A DNA stretch of 33,977 bases from the NCBI GenBank assembly GCA_031430645.1, contig JANPBY010000157.1, positions 1-33,977 on the forward strand, read 5' to 3'. The notes under the pieces were generated by a model. That model searched no databases, had not been told where the DNA came from, and saw only the letters and a program-made list of their open reading frames with translations. This DNA is from JANPBY01 sp031430645. Lineage in GTDB: Bacteria > Actinomycetota > Actinomycetes > DATJPE01. Shown here piece after piece: positions 18,232 through 25,119 of the stretch. The position numbers and the translations under genes are program-made. Position 1 is the first letter of the stretch. Each line of letters opens with the position of its first letter.

Positions 18232-19347
18232 GTGAAGGTCGGCATCCCCCGTGAGGTCAAGAACCACGAGTACCGCGTCGCGATCACCCAGGCGGGAGTC
18301 AACGAACTCGTGCGCAACGGCCACGAGGTCTTCGTGGAGCATGATGCTGGCGAGGGTTCATCGATCAGTAACGAGGAGTACACCGCCTCCGGCGCCACAA
18401 TCCTGCCTTCAGCAGACGATGTCTGGGCAGCTGGCGACCTGATCCTCAAAGTCAAGGAGCCCGTCGCCTCGGAGTACGAGCGCATGCGGGAAGGTCAAAC
18501 GCTGTTCACCTACCTGCACCTCGCTGCGGACCGGCCGCTCACCGAGGAACTGGTCGCCCGCAAGATCACGGCCATCGCGTATGAGACCGTCGAGTTGCCG
18601 GACCGGTCCCTGCCGTTGCTGGCTCCCATGTCAGAGGTTGCGGGAAGGATGGCCCCCCAGGTGGGCGCCGCAACCCTTCAGCGAGCCAACGGCGGCCGAG
18701 GCGTGCTCATGGGTGGGGTCTCCGGTGTCTATGCGGCGAAGGTCGTCGTCATCGGCGCTGGTGTGTCAGGCATGAACGCTGCGGCCATCGCCCTCGGCAT
18801 GCAGGCGGAGGTGTTGCTGCTCGACCGCAACATCACCCGGTTGCGTCAAGCCGATGCCATCTATCAAGGACATATGCAGACCATTGCGTCCAACTCCTTC
18901 GAGATCGAACGCGCGGTGCTCGATGCCGACCTGGTGATCGGCGCGGTGCTGGTGCCTGGGGCCAAAGCTCCCACGTTGATCTCCAACGAGCTCGTGTCGA
19001 GGATGAAGAAGGGTGCGGTTCTCGTCGACATCTCCATCGACCAGGGCGGTTGCTTCGAGGACTCGCACGCGACCACCCACGCCGACCCGACCTATGCGGT
19101 CCACGACACCGTGTTCTACTGCGTGGCCAACATGCCTGGTGCGGTCCCGCACACCTCGACGTACGCCCTCACCAATGTCACGCTGCCCTACGCCGTCGAG
19201 CTGGCTAACCGCGGTTGGAGAGACGCCCTTCGGTCGGACCGTGCGTTGGCCTTGGGGCTCAACACCCACGATGGTGTCGTCACCTATGGCCCGGTCGCTG
19301 AGGCCCACGGCTTCGACTCTCAAAAGCTCGAAGAGGCCTTGGCCTGA
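18232..19347 (+). CDS. ald: Alanine dehydrogenase
   Basis: The enzyme interconverts L-alanine and pyruvate plus ammonia with NAD. The 371-residue protein begins KVGIPREVKNHEYRVA, keeps the substrate region KVKEP (from 73) with H96 in YLHLAA, the NAD site VVVIGAGVSGMNAA (171-184), and D270 in VDISID. H96 and D270 fall exactly at the catalytic positions known in the Mycobacterium tuberculosis enzyme. GTG 18232 matches family N-termini. GTG 18223 is in frame but adds four residues. TGAGG lies 11 bases upstream. No AldR-like regulator gene is adjacent. Confidence 0.97.
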   Translation: MKVGIPREVKNHEYRVAITQAGVNELVRNGHEVFVEHDAGEGSSISNEEYTASGATILPSADDVWAAGDLILKVKEPVASEYERMREGQTLFTYLHLAADRPLTEELVARKITAIAYETVELPDRSLPLLAPMSEVAGRMAPQVGAATLQRANGGRGVLMGGVSGVYAAKVVVIGAGVSGMNAAAIALGMQAEVLLLDRNITRLRQADAIYQGHMQTIASNSFEIERAVLDADLVIGAVLVPGAKAPTLISNELVSRMKKGAVLVDISIDQGGCFEDSHATTHADPTYAVHDTVFYCVANMPGAVPHTSTYALTNVTLPYAVELANRGWRDALRSDRALALGLNTHDGVVTYGPVAEAHGFDSQKLEEALA

Positions 19348-19404
19348 CCCTGGCAGGTCGCGAGACCCCGCCTCTCGAGGGACGTTGTCGGGGGATGTGG
19401 GGGG

Positions 19405-19410
19405 TACGCT
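19405..19410 (+). promoter_or_regulatory. Candidate -10 box for leaderless xerD
   Basis: TACGCT (TANNNT) ends 9 bases before ATG 19420. TTGTCG at 19385 gives only a 14-base spacer. No ribosome site precedes the ATG, which agrees with a leaderless transcript. Confidence 0.45.
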
Positions 19411-19419
19411 CCGATCGTT

Positions 19420-20388
19420 ATGTCAACTGATGACCGTCGCCCGACCACCTCGCTCGAGCGTGCCCTAGGCACCTACCTCGATCACCTGAGCGTCGAGCGC
19501 GGGCTTGCCACCAACACCATGCTGTCCTACCGGCGCGACCTGCACCGCTACCTGAACTACCTCGCCGAGTGGGGCTCTACTGACGTCGAATCGATCACCG
19601 AGCCTGAATCGATCACCGAGGCCGAGGTTTCAGCGTTCCTGGCTGCGCTGCGTACGGGTGACGATGAGCACGCCCCGCTGGCCGCCGGCTCAGCCGCGCG
19701 GACCCTGGCTGCCGTTCGCGGTTTTCACCGGTTCTGTCTTCGTGAGGGCATCACCTCGGGCGACCCTGCGCATGCCGTGACCCCGCCAGCGCCGGCAAGG
19801 CGGCTACCCAAGGCCATCCCCGTGTGTGATGTCGAGGCTCTGCTCGACGCTGCCGGTTTCGAACAAACGCCCCGGGCTCTCCGGGACCGCGCCCTCTTGG
19901 AGGTTCTCTACGGCGCCGGAGCCCGCATCTCCGAGGGAGTCGGACTCGATGTCGACGACGTCGACCTCGACCGCGGGGCCGTACGCCTGCAGGGCAAGGG
20001 AGGAAAGGAGCGGCTGGTCCCGCTGGGCTCCTATGCCTGCGCGGCGATCTCGTCCTATCTTGTGCGGTCCCGCCCCTTACTCGCGGCCCAAGGCAGGGGA
20101 ACGCCGGCGCTGTTCCTCAATAGCCGTGGCGGTCGGTTGAGCCGGCAGAGCGCCTGGGTGGTCCTGCGCCAGACAGCTGACAAGGCCGGAGTCTCAGCAG
20201 AATCCCTGTCGCCTCATACCTTGCGGCACTCCTTTGCCACCCACCTGTTGGACGGGGGAGCTGACGTCCGAGTGGTTCAGGAGCTCCTCGGACACGCCTC
20301 GGTGACGACCACTCAGGTCTACACCCTGGTCACGGTTGATCGACTGCGTGAGGTCTATGCAACTGCTCACCCACGCGCGCTCGGCTGA
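19420..20388 (+). CDS. xerD: Site-specific tyrosine recombinase XerD
   Basis: XerD works with XerC at dif to resolve chromosome dimers at cell division. The 322-residue protein has a SAM-like N-terminal domain (ERALGTYLDHLSVERGLA) and all catalytic residues: R169 (GARISE), K193 (QGKGGKERL), H266 and R269 (HTLRH), H292 (GHASVTT) and Y301. Residues 58-68 contain a duplicated ESITE unit not usual in the family. It lies upstream of parA and scpAB, the usual order in actinobacteria. It has no partner excisionase or phage gene nearby, so it is the housekeeping recombinase. Confidence 0.95.
   Translation: MSTDDRRPTTSLERALGTYLDHLSVERGLATNTMLSYRRDLHRYLNYLAEWGSTDVESITEPESITEAEVSAFLAALRTGDDEHAPLAAGSAARTLAAVRGFHRFCLREGITSGDPAHAVTPPAPARRLPKAIPVCDVEALLDAAGFEQTPRALRDRALLEVLYGAGARISEGVGLDVDDVDLDRGAVRLQGKGGKERLVPLGSYACAAISSYLVRSRPLLAAQGRGTPALFLNSRGGRLSRQSAWVVLRQTADKAGVSAESLSPHTLRHSFATHLLDGGADVRVVQELLGHASVTTTQVYTLVTVDRLREVYATAHPRALG
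19588..19620 (+). repeat. 15-bp direct repeat, period 18, within xerD
   Basis: GAATCGATCACCGAG occurs at 19588-19602 and 19606-19620. The in-frame duplication adds six residues (ESITEP) in the N-terminal domain. Confidence 0.85.
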
Positions 20389-20419
20389 GACTTCCTCTGG
20401 GCTCCTTTCCCGCCTGGCC

Positions 20420-20489
20420 TTGTCCTGAGGCCCCGCCGGGCCCTAAAGTGCGCAACCGTCGGAACTGACGTCATGACGACCTGTCATGA
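20420..20489 (+). promoter_or_regulatory. parA promoter with downstream inverted repeat
   Basis: TTGTCC (20420-20425), an 18-base spacer and TAAAGT (20444-20449) form a good actinobacterial promoter. Just downstream, TCATGAC (20471-20477) and GTCATGA (20483-20489) are exact inverted repeats separated by 5 bases. That position, about 15-35 bases after the expected start, suits an operator. AAAGG at 20507-20511 is the likely ribosome site for GTG 20523. Confidence 0.6.
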
Positions 20490-20522
20490 GGTGGTCAGAT
20501 CAGTAGAAAGGCAAGACGATAC

Positions 20523-21398
20523 GTGTCTATGTCGACAAACATTGAGCCTGAATCCTCCGTTCGCGAGGTCATTCTCGGTCCCACCGGCCGTCCGGCAGTC
20601 CTGCTGCCCGAACCGCCGGTGCTCACGACCCACGGGCCGGCTCGGGTCATCGCGATGTGTAACCAGAAGGGTGGCGTCGGCAAGACGACGTCGACCATCA
20701 ACCTGGGAGCCGCGCTGGCCGAGCTCGGGCGGCGGGTGCTGCTGGTGGACTTTGACCCGCAAGGCGCACTGTCTGTCGGCCTCGGGGTCAACCCACATGA
20801 GCTCGATCTGACGACCTACAACCTGCTGGTCGATCGAGCGGTGACCATCGATGACGTCCTACTCAAGACCAACATCCCGGGGATGGACCTGCTCCCGAGC
20901 AACATCGACCTCTCTGCTGCCGAAGTTCAGCTCGTCAATGAGGTGGCTCGTGAGCACACCTTGGCCCGAGTCCTGGCCCCGGTCCTCCCTGACTACGACC
21001 TGGTGCTCATTGATTGTCAGCCGTCTCTTGGCCTGCTCACGGTCAATGCACTGACTGCGGCTGACAGCGTCATCATCCCGTTGGAGTGCGAGTTCTTCGC
21101 CTTGCGGGGCGTGGCACTCCTCATGGACATCATCCAAAAAGTTCAAGACAGGCTTAATCCTCGACTTGAGGTTGAGGGAATCTTGGCCACGATGTATGAC
21201 TCGCGGACCGTACACGGGCGTGAGGTGCTGGCCCGGGTTGTCGAGGCCTTTGACGACAAGGTCTTCCACACGGTGATCGCTCGGACCGTCAAGTTCCCCG
21301 AGACCACGGTGGTCGGCGAGCCCATCACGTCCTACGCATCAAGCTCACCGGGTGCGTTGGCCTATCGAAACCTTGCCAAGGAGGTACTCGCCCCATGA
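20523..21398 (+). CDS. ParA-family ATPase of the scp cluster
   Basis: The 291-residue protein carries the deviant Walker A CNQKGGVGKTTS (KGGVGKT at 49-55), the switch motif VDFDPQGALSVGL, and DLVLIDCQPSLGLL. An unusual ~40-residue N-terminal extension precedes the P loop. It belongs to the Soj/ParA family, and its place just before scpA is typical in actinobacteria, where it is distinct from the origin-proximal parAB pair. It likely assists segregation or condensin positioning; that is inference. GTG 20523 is chosen for its ribosome site. Its stop overlaps the next gene in ATGA. Confidence 0.9.
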   Translation: MSMSTNIEPESSVREVILGPTGRPAVLLPEPPVLTTHGPARVIAMCNQKGGVGKTTSTINLGAALAELGRRVLLVDFDPQGALSVGLGVNPHELDLTTYNLLVDRAVTIDDVLLKTNIPGMDLLPSNIDLSAAEVQLVNEVAREHTLARVLAPVLPDYDLVLIDCQPSLGLLTVNALTAADSVIIPLECEFFALRGVALLMDIIQKVQDRLNPRLEVEGILATMYDSRTVHGREVLARVVEAFDDKVFHTVIARTVKFPETTVVGEPITSYASSSPGALAYRNLAKEVLAP

Positions 21399-21829
21399 GC
21401 AGACGTGCCAGTTTGCCCGGTGCGGCCGAGCTGTTCAGAGCCACCGGGCCCGGAGAACTCGAGGATGTCTACGACGCCACGGTGGCGGCGGGCGATGCCG
21501 CCGTGCGCGCCGTACCCGACCTGCCCTCCAGCTCACCTTCGGCCCCGGCCGCCTCTACCCGCGCCGGAGTACGGCAGACGACTCCACGTCGGGTACGCGA
21601 CGACGACCGGCGACCCTCCGGACGCGAGCGGCACGAGGAGAAGATCACGGTCTATGTCTCGGGAGATGAGTTGTTCGACCTAGAACAGGCGCGTCTGGTG
21701 CTTCGAGGCTCACACGGGCTTGCAGTGGACCGGGGTCGGATCGTGCGCGAAGCCTTGGCCCTGGTGATCGCCGACCTTGATGCCAAGGGTGAGTCCAGCA
21801 TCCTGGTCCGAAGACTGCGTCAAGGCTGA
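21395..21829 (+). CDS. Ribbon-helix-helix-like protein paired with ParA
   Basis: The 144-residue protein starts in an ATGA overlap with parA. Residues ~1-80 are low-complexity and rich in Ser, Pro, Ala and Arg. The C-terminal ~60 residues read as a strand (EKITVYV), a helix (ELFDLEQARLVLRG), a turn and a second helix (RGRIVREALALVIADLD). That is the beta-alpha-alpha order of ribbon-helix-helix DNA binders. A small RHH protein directly after a ParA ATPase resembles the ParA-ParB operons of plasmids. The fold call is inferred from pattern, not from a match score. Confidence 0.6.
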   Translation: MSRRASLPGAAELFRATGPGELEDVYDATVAAGDAAVRAVPDLPSSSPSAPAASTRAGVRQTTPRRVRDDDRRPSGRERHEEKITVYVSGDELFDLEQARLVLRGSHGLAVDRGRIVREALALVIADLDAKGESSILVRRLRQG

Positions 21830-21870
21830 AGTCCTCGGCACAGCCAGTAGGCCTGTGGCCGCGCCTCGGT

Positions 21871-21876
21871 TACGGT
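21871..21876 (+). promoter_or_regulatory. Candidate -10 box for leaderless scpA
   Basis: TACGGT (TANNNT) ends 8 bases before GTG 21885, and no ribosome site is visible in between. This suggests that scpA can be transcribed as a leaderless message, separate from parA. Confidence 0.4.
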
Positions 21877-21884
21877 GAGCGATC

Positions 21885-22808
21885 GTGACGCTCTCCCCGC
21901 CCGACGCTGACCCCGCCGCGGCTGCCGGCCTGGGCGTGGCACCTCCGGGGTTCCACGTTCACCTCGCCGTCTATGAAGGCCCGTTCGATCTCCTGCTGGG
22001 ACTGATCGCCAAGCATCAGTTAGACGTCACGGAGGTCGCTCTTTCCCAGGTCACCGACGAGTTCCTCTCCTTTCTCAATGGGCGTGGCAGTGAGTGGGAT
22101 CTGGGGCAGGCCACCGAGTTCCTCGTGGTCGCAGCCACGTTGCTGGATCTCAAGGCAGCCCGACTTCTCCCTTCGGCCGATGTCGAGGATGAGGAGGACC
22201 TCGCACTGCTCGAGGCGCGAGACCTGCTCTTCGCGAGGCTTCTTCAGTACCGCGCCTACAAGGAAGCGGCTTTGGTGCTGGCGGCCCGGATGGCGCTGGA
22301 GAGCAAGCGGTTCCCTCGGGCCGTTGGCCTGGAGGAGCGGTACGCCGGGCTGCTGCCGGAGGTGCTCCTCGGTCTCGGTCCGGTGGAGTTTGCCGCGCTT
22401 GCCCAGCGGGTCATGACGCCGCGACCGACTCCGGTCGTCATGCTCGACCATCTGCACACCTCGCGTGTGAGCGTTCGTGACCAGGCGGCCTGGCTGGTCG
22501 AGCGGCTGCGGCGCGTACGCGTCAGCACCTTTCGAGCCCTCACCGCTGACTGCACGGACACTCTGACAGTCGTGGCGCGTTTTCTTGGACTGCTGGAGCT
22601 GTACCGGGACTCAGCGGTCTCCTTCGACCAGATCGATGCACTGGGGGAACTGCACGTGCGATGGATCGGCTCGGACTCTGGGGAGTTGGAAGTCTCTGAC
22701 GAGTTCGACGAGGTCTCTGACAGCGGCCCTGACGGCCACAGCGATCAGGAGTCAGACGACCAGAAAGCGGATACTGAGCCAACGATGGCAGGAGAAACCA
22801 CAGCATGA
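21885..22808 (+). CDS. scpA: Segregation and condensation protein A
   Basis: ScpA is the kleisin that bridges the SMC heads in condensin. The 307-residue protein has EGPFDLLL (31-38), the N-terminal kleisin helix with SMC-neck contacts, and IAKHQLDVTEVALSQVTDEF. A C-terminal winged-helix region follows (FRALTADCTDTLTVVARFL). The last ~45 residues are very acidic, rich in Asp, Glu and Ser, which is common in actinobacteria. The 3' end overlaps scpB in ATGA. The smc gene is not in the window. Confidence 0.94.
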   Translation: MTLSPPDADPAAAAGLGVAPPGFHVHLAVYEGPFDLLLGLIAKHQLDVTEVALSQVTDEFLSFLNGRGSEWDLGQATEFLVVAATLLDLKAARLLPSADVEDEEDLALLEARDLLFARLLQYRAYKEAALVLAARMALESKRFPRAVGLEERYAGLLPEVLLGLGPVEFAALAQRVMTPRPTPVVMLDHLHTSRVSVRDQAAWLVERLRRVRVSTFRALTADCTDTLTVVARFLGLLELYRDSAVSFDQIDALGELHVRWIGSDSGELEVSDEFDEVSDSGPDGHSDQESDDQKADTEPTMAGETTA

Positions 22809-23551
22809 GTGAGTTCAACGATGCCCGGAGCAGCCGTGGGCTGGAGAACGCCGTCCCGGACGTTGAACAGGTTGTAGACGTCCGTGACGGCCTCGCTGAC
22901 GGATCGGTTCTACCCACGGCGGTCGAGCCTGACATAACGCCTGAGTCGGGGGAGTTCGCGGAGGGGACGAACGAGGACGCATGGTCGGCGGATGGGGACG
23001 TGGGGGCTCCTTCGCTGTCCGCAGCCCTTGAGGCGATCTTGCTGGTGGTGGATGAACCTGTGAGCGAAGTGACTCTCGCCCAGGTGCTCGAGCAACCGAC
23101 GGGCGAGGTCGCAGCTGCTCTGCGCAGCATCGCCGCCGACTACGATCAGGGCGAGCGTGGCTTCGAACTGCGCGAGGTCGGTGGCGGCTGGCGGCTCTAT
23201 ACGCGCACATCCTGCGCGGCCGTGGTCGAGCGCTTCGTGGTCGACGGTCAGCAGGCTCGGCTCACGCAGGCTGCCTTGGAAACCTTGGCGGTCGTGGCCT
23301 ACCGGCAACCCGTGAGCCGGTCGCGGATCTCGGCGGTTCGTGGCGTCAACGTGGACGGCGTGATTCGCACCTTGGTCTCACGAGGGCTGGTCGAGGAAAG
23401 TGGCTCAGAGCCCGAGAGTGGTGCGCTGCTCTACCGCACAACCTCGGTATTCCTCGAGCGAGTAGGGCTACGGTCACTGGATGAGCTACCCGAGCTGGGT
23501 CCACTGTTGCCTGATATTCATTCTTTGGAGACCCTAAGTGACTCTATATAA
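22805..23551 (+). CDS. scpB: Segregation and condensation protein B
   Basis: ScpB dimers support ScpA within the SMC complex. The 248-residue protein has a disordered acidic N-terminus (~75 residues), then SAALEAILLVVDEPVSEVTL, GFELREVGGGWRLYTR and LTQAALETLAVVAYRQPVSR. These are the tandem winged-helix signatures of ScpB. RGVNVDGVIRTLVSRGLVEE completes the second domain. ATG 22805 overlaps scpA. Its stop falls in an AT-rich junction (CTCTATATAAAG) 17 bases before rluB. Confidence 0.95.
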   Translation: MSEFNDARSSRGLENAVPDVEQVVDVRDGLADGSVLPTAVEPDITPESGEFAEGTNEDAWSADGDVGAPSLSAALEAILLVVDEPVSEVTLAQVLEQPTGEVAAALRSIAADYDQGERGFELREVGGGWRLYTRTSCAAVVERFVVDGQQARLTQAALETLAVVAYRQPVSRSRISAVRGVNVDGVIRTLVSRGLVEESGSEPESGALLYRTTSVFLERVGLRSLDELPELGPLLPDIHSLETLSDSI

Positions 23552-23568
23552 AGACGAGCGTTAGTCAA

Positions 23569-23580
23569 TTGAGTACTCAA
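23569..23580. promoter_or_regulatory. 12-bp perfect palindrome at the rluB start
   Basis: TTGAGTACTCAA is self-complementary over all 12 bases and begins with the TTG start codon. An overlapping palindrome TCAATTGA lies at 23565-23572. The site is set in an AT-rich junction after TATATAAAG. It is a candidate operator or structured initiation region. Confidence 0.5.
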
Positions 23581-24312
23581 GCGTCTAGTGAAGGCGAGCG
23601 TCTCCAGAAGGTGCTCGCGCGTGCTGGCATCGGCAGTCGACGAGCGTGCGAGCAGATGATCGAGGAAGGTCGGATCGAGGTCAACGGTCGGATCGTGCGT
23701 GAGCAGGGGCTGCGAGTCAACGTCGAAACGGCGGTGATCCGGGTCGACGGAGCACGATTGGCTGCCGCACCTGATCTGGTTCACCTGGCGATCAACAAGC
23801 CTCGAGGCGTAGTGAGCACCATGAGCGATCCCGAGGGACGCCCGTGCCTGGGGGACTACGTTGAGGGTCGAAAGCAGCGGTTGTTCCACGTGGGACGCTT
23901 GGACGCAGACACTGAAGGGCTGATCCTGCTCACCAATGACGGCGAGCTGGGTCACCGCCTCATGCACCCGTCTCACGAGGTGCCGAAGACCTATCTGGCT
24001 GACGTCCCGGCGCCGGTGCCCCGGGACCTCGGCCGTCGGCTCCGCGAGGGGATCGAACTCGAGGATGGTCCTGCGCGCGTGGATTCCTTTCGGGTGGTCT
24101 CTTCGGCGGCCGGCCGAGCCCTGGTCGAGGTCGTGTTGCACGAGGGCCGCAATCACATCGTGCGCCGGATGATGTCCGCCGTCGAGCACCCCGTGGAGCG
24201 ACTGGTGCGCACGAAAATCGGTCCGGTGCTCCTCGGAGACCTCCGTCCGGGCAAGGTTCGTCCGCTCAACCGGGCCGAAGTGGGAGAGTTGTACAACGCT
24301 GTCGGCCTCTAG
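23569..24312 (+). CDS. rluB: Ribosomal large-subunit pseudouridine synthase B-like
   Basis: The 247-residue protein has an S4 domain (RLQKVLARAGIGSRRACEQM) and the RsuA/RluB/E/F synthase core with GRLDADTEGLILLTND, where D112 is the catalytic aspartate. HEGRNHIVRRM and PKTYLA are further family motifs. In the family the enzyme pseudouridylates 23S rRNA near the peptidyl-transferase centre; which base is modified here is inferred. The TTG start at 23569 lacks a clear ribosome site and coincides with a palindrome. The scpA-scpB-rluB order is widely conserved. Confidence 0.94.
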   Translation: MSTQASSEGERLQKVLARAGIGSRRACEQMIEEGRIEVNGRIVREQGLRVNVETAVIRVDGARLAAAPDLVHLAINKPRGVVSTMSDPEGRPCLGDYVEGRKQRLFHVGRLDADTEGLILLTNDGELGHRLMHPSHEVPKTYLADVPAPVPRDLGRRLREGIELEDGPARVDSFRVVSSAAGRALVEVVLHEGRNHIVRRMMSAVEHPVERLVRTKIGPVLLGDLRPGKVRPLNRAEVGELYNAVGL

Positions 24313-24529
24313 GACACACATCGCCTCGTAGTGAAAACACTAAGTCGACATAGCGTTACGTCTGCTTTCAGTGTCTTTTGGCAGGGACCCAATAGTCGAT
24401 AAGTCGCTCGTCGTGCGCTCCGTTGAGGACGGCATCCGCGCAGGGCTTTCACTGGGGATATGTCGACTCTATCGAGCGTGGTGGCTGGTCAGAGGATCAA
24501 GCTGTCAGGGAGCGGAGTCACGCTGACTC

Positions 24530-24539
24530 GCAGTACTGC
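24530..24539. promoter_or_regulatory. 10-bp palindrome centred on AGTACT
   Basis: GCAGTACTGC is a perfect palindrome in the aroH leader. It shares the AGTACT core with TTGAGTACTCAA at the rluB start and CCAGTACTGG at 24677-24686. Confidence 0.4.
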
Positions 24540-24623
24540 CCTTTTGGGTGTCGCTCTGTCAACAATCGATGACGAGCTGGACGAGCGTCATTGTCGTTCT
24601 GTCTATTAAACGATGAACGTGTT

Positions 24624-24684
24624 AGTACTTGGACACCTTTTCTTTCAACTCGGAGTCGGCACGCCGCAGCTCCGAACCAGTACT
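24624..24684 (+). other. Two-tier stem-loop in the aroH leader
   Basis: The outer stem pairs AGTACT-t-GG (24624-24632) with CCAGTACT (24677-24684). The inner stem pairs TCGGAG (24650-24655) with CTCCGA (24670-24675) and is capped by CGG-CCG. The right arm carries GCTCC (24669-24673), which could instead pair with GGAGC (24746-24750) at the aroH ribosome site. Confidence 0.45.
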
Positions 24685-24686
24685 GG
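24677..24686. promoter_or_regulatory. 10-bp palindrome centred on AGTACT
   Basis: CCAGTACTGG is a perfect palindrome that overlaps the right arm of the 24624-24684 stem. It is the third AGTACT-centred palindrome in 1.1 kb. Confidence 0.4.
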
Positions 24687-24748
24687 ATCGGTAGGCTGAC
24701 AGACCTAGAGAGGGCGGCAGTCAGTCCGCCAGCAGGAACCTGATGGGA

Positions 24749-24760
24749 GCACTGCAGTGC
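24749..24760. promoter_or_regulatory. 12-bp palindrome spanning the aroH start codon
   Basis: GCACTGCAGTGC is self-complementary and contains GTG 24757. It abuts the ribosome site GGGAG (24745-24749). It could be an operator or could affect initiation by folding. Confidence 0.45.
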
Positions 24761-25119
24761 CGATGCGCGCCATTCGTGGAGCCGCGCAACTTCGCGTTGA
24801 CACTCGCGAGGAGATGGCCGAAGTCGTCGTGGAGCTGATGACCGAGCTGCTGGAGCGCAACACCATCACCACCGATGATCTTGTGTCCGTGATCTTCACG
24901 GTGACCCCAGACTTGCATGCGGAGTTTCCTGCAGCAGCCGCGAGGTCTCTGGAGTTGGGCGACGTCCCGCTGCTGTGTGCTCAGGAAATCGACGTGCGGG
25001 GGGCCCTGCCTCGAGTCGTCCGAGTCCTGGTGCACGCCGAGCTAGACGTCGCGCGCCAAGAAGTGGTCCATGTCTACCTACGCGGGGCTGAAGTGTTGCG
25101 GCGAGATCTAGCCCAATGA
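24757..25119 (+). CDS. aroH: Chorismate mutase, AroH class
   Basis: AroH converts chorismate to prephenate, the branch point to Phe and Tyr. The 120-residue protein begins MRAIRGAAQLRVDTREEM and keeps TDDLVSVIFTVTPDLHAEFPA, then VPLLCAQEIDVRGALPRVVRVLVH. This is the Bacillus-type trimeric AroH pattern, with active-site arginines in RAIRGA and near RVVRV. GTG 24757 follows GGGAG by 7 bases. The 3' end overlaps tyrA in ATGA, so the two are co-translated. The neighbouring tyrA uses its product. Confidence 0.95.
   Translation: MPMRAIRGAAQLRVDTREEMAEVVVELMTELLERNTITTDDLVSVIFTVTPDLHAEFPAAAARSLELGDVPLLCAQEIDVRGALPRVVRVLVHAELDVARQEVVHVYLRGAEVLRRDLAQ

Larger units (their letters stand above)
24313..24756 (+). 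other. Long structured leader before aroH-tyrA, no gene recognised
   Basis: These 444 bases hold no convincing gene and are visibly AT-richer than the flanks: by hand count, 32/60 G+C at 24361-24420 and 26/60 at 24601-24660. They contain several stems: TAGTG-AAAA-CACTA (24329-24342), GAGTCA-CGC-TGACTC (24515-24529), CGATGACG with CGTCATTG (24567-24574, 24586-24593), a two-tier stem at 24624-24684, and GGCGG-CCGCC (24713-24730). GTCGACATA (24344-24352) also matches TATGTCGAC (24459-24467). Two short frames are present: 24331-24402, and 24613-24699 with adjacent Phe codons. Neither has a ribosome site. No known riboswitch, T-box or 6C motif was recognised. Confidence 0.55.

Noticed and set aside
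23882..23897. parS-like sequence with a CACGTG core (12 of 16 matches) in rluB
   Set aside because: The bases encode the conserved HVG of the synthase, and four parS positions differ, so coding constraint explains it.
24331..24402. Short leader-peptide-like frame with Phe, Phe and Trp codons
   Set aside because: No ribosome site precedes its GTG and no stacked codons of one amino acid are present, so it is not called as a gene.
24313..24756. T-box, 6C RNA, tmRNA or RNase P RNA in the aroH leader
   Set aside because: None of their signature sequences was found by eye.
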